A DNA stretch of 32,587 bases from Planctomycetaceae bacterium (GTDB lineage Bacteria > Planctomycetota > Planctomycetia > Pirellulales > Pirellulaceae): contig SKZY01000447.1 in NCBI GenBank assembly GCA_007127095.1, forward strand, positions 1 to 32,587, written 5' to 3'. The notes beneath the pieces were generated by a model. The model made no database searches. It saw only the letters and a program-made list of their open reading frames with translations, and had not been told where the DNA came from. The stretch's first letter is position 1. Each line of letters begins with the position of its first letter. The position numbers were made by a program, and so were the translations under genes. This document shows, one piece after another, positions 32,452-32,587 of the stretch.

Positions 32452-32587
32452 TGTCATTCCCTTGAACTCGCGGAAAGCGATACCCGAACGAGCAGCCAGA
32501 CGGGCGGAGGAGCCATCGGCCCGTCACCGGACATCGACTTACTTCGGCAATCCGTTGCGTTCGGCTGGTCCAAAAAAGGAGCAGCGG
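32452..32587. other. Gene-free edge of the window
   Basis: No gene or structure was recognised here beyond the AAGGG ribosome binding site (minus strand) for the gene ending at 31636. The promoter of that gene may lie in this segment. The 218 nt between 31418 and 31635 similarly hold only the terminator and palindrome plus a probable permease promoter that could not be pinned down. Confidence 0.4.

Overview
The window is G+C-rich DNA that looks like a planctomycete chromosome, most likely the Pirellulaceae (Rhodopirellula-like) group. The pointers are a cytochrome-like PSCyt1/DUF1549/DUF1553 protein followed by a Tat-exported DUF1501 protein, a formylmethanofuran:tetrahydromethanopterin formyltransferase in a bacterial setting, an OleA-type thiolase, and many structured intergenic repeats. 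No rRNA, tRNA, transposase or CRISPR array was found. The lineage call is an inference from gene content; no database was searched.

Layout. 1-3423 (minus): an ECF sigma factor, a small membrane protein that overlaps it, and three consecutive GspF/PilC-like membrane proteins, the last cut by the window edge. 3529-8024 (minus): succinate dehydrogenase sdhC-sdhA-sdhB of the two-subunit-anchor-free (type B) kind, then a SAM methyltransferase 13 nt behind sdhB. 8284-9195 (plus): ftr, divergent from sdhC. 9287-19166 (minus): a complete F-type ATP synthase operon in the order atpZ-atpI-atpB-atpE-atpF-atpH-atpA-atpG-atpD-atpC, followed 12 nt later by a CoA-disulfide-reductase/rhodanese fusion. 19243-20370 (minus): an oleA homologue just upstream of the atp genes. 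20919-21668 (plus): a class I amidotransferase-fold protein that lacks the nucleophilic cysteine. 21669-22891: a 1.2 kb gene-free island packed with hairpins, a 71-bp tandem array and dispersed repeats. 22892-27450 (plus): PSCyt1/PSD1 protein with a golvesin-like insert, then the DUF1501 partner. 27547-31366 (minus): an ABC-2 type permease overlapping two tandem CNNM/CBS membrane proteins. 31636-32451 (minus): a secreted Tyr/Arg/Val-rich protein.

How it works together. Succinate dehydrogenase feeds the quinone pool and the ATP synthase uses the resulting ion gradient, so the left and middle parts are core energy metabolism. Ftr belongs to the tetrahydromethanopterin-linked C1 oxidation pathway known from planctomycetes. 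The PSCyt1/DUF1501 pair is an exported module typical of the phylum. The most unusual material is not protein-coding: several repeat families recur in the window, one of them supplies the stop codon of two unrelated genes, and one hairpin pair shows a compensatory base change. No clearly new multi-gene system was seen; the repeat island is the best candidate for something undescribed.
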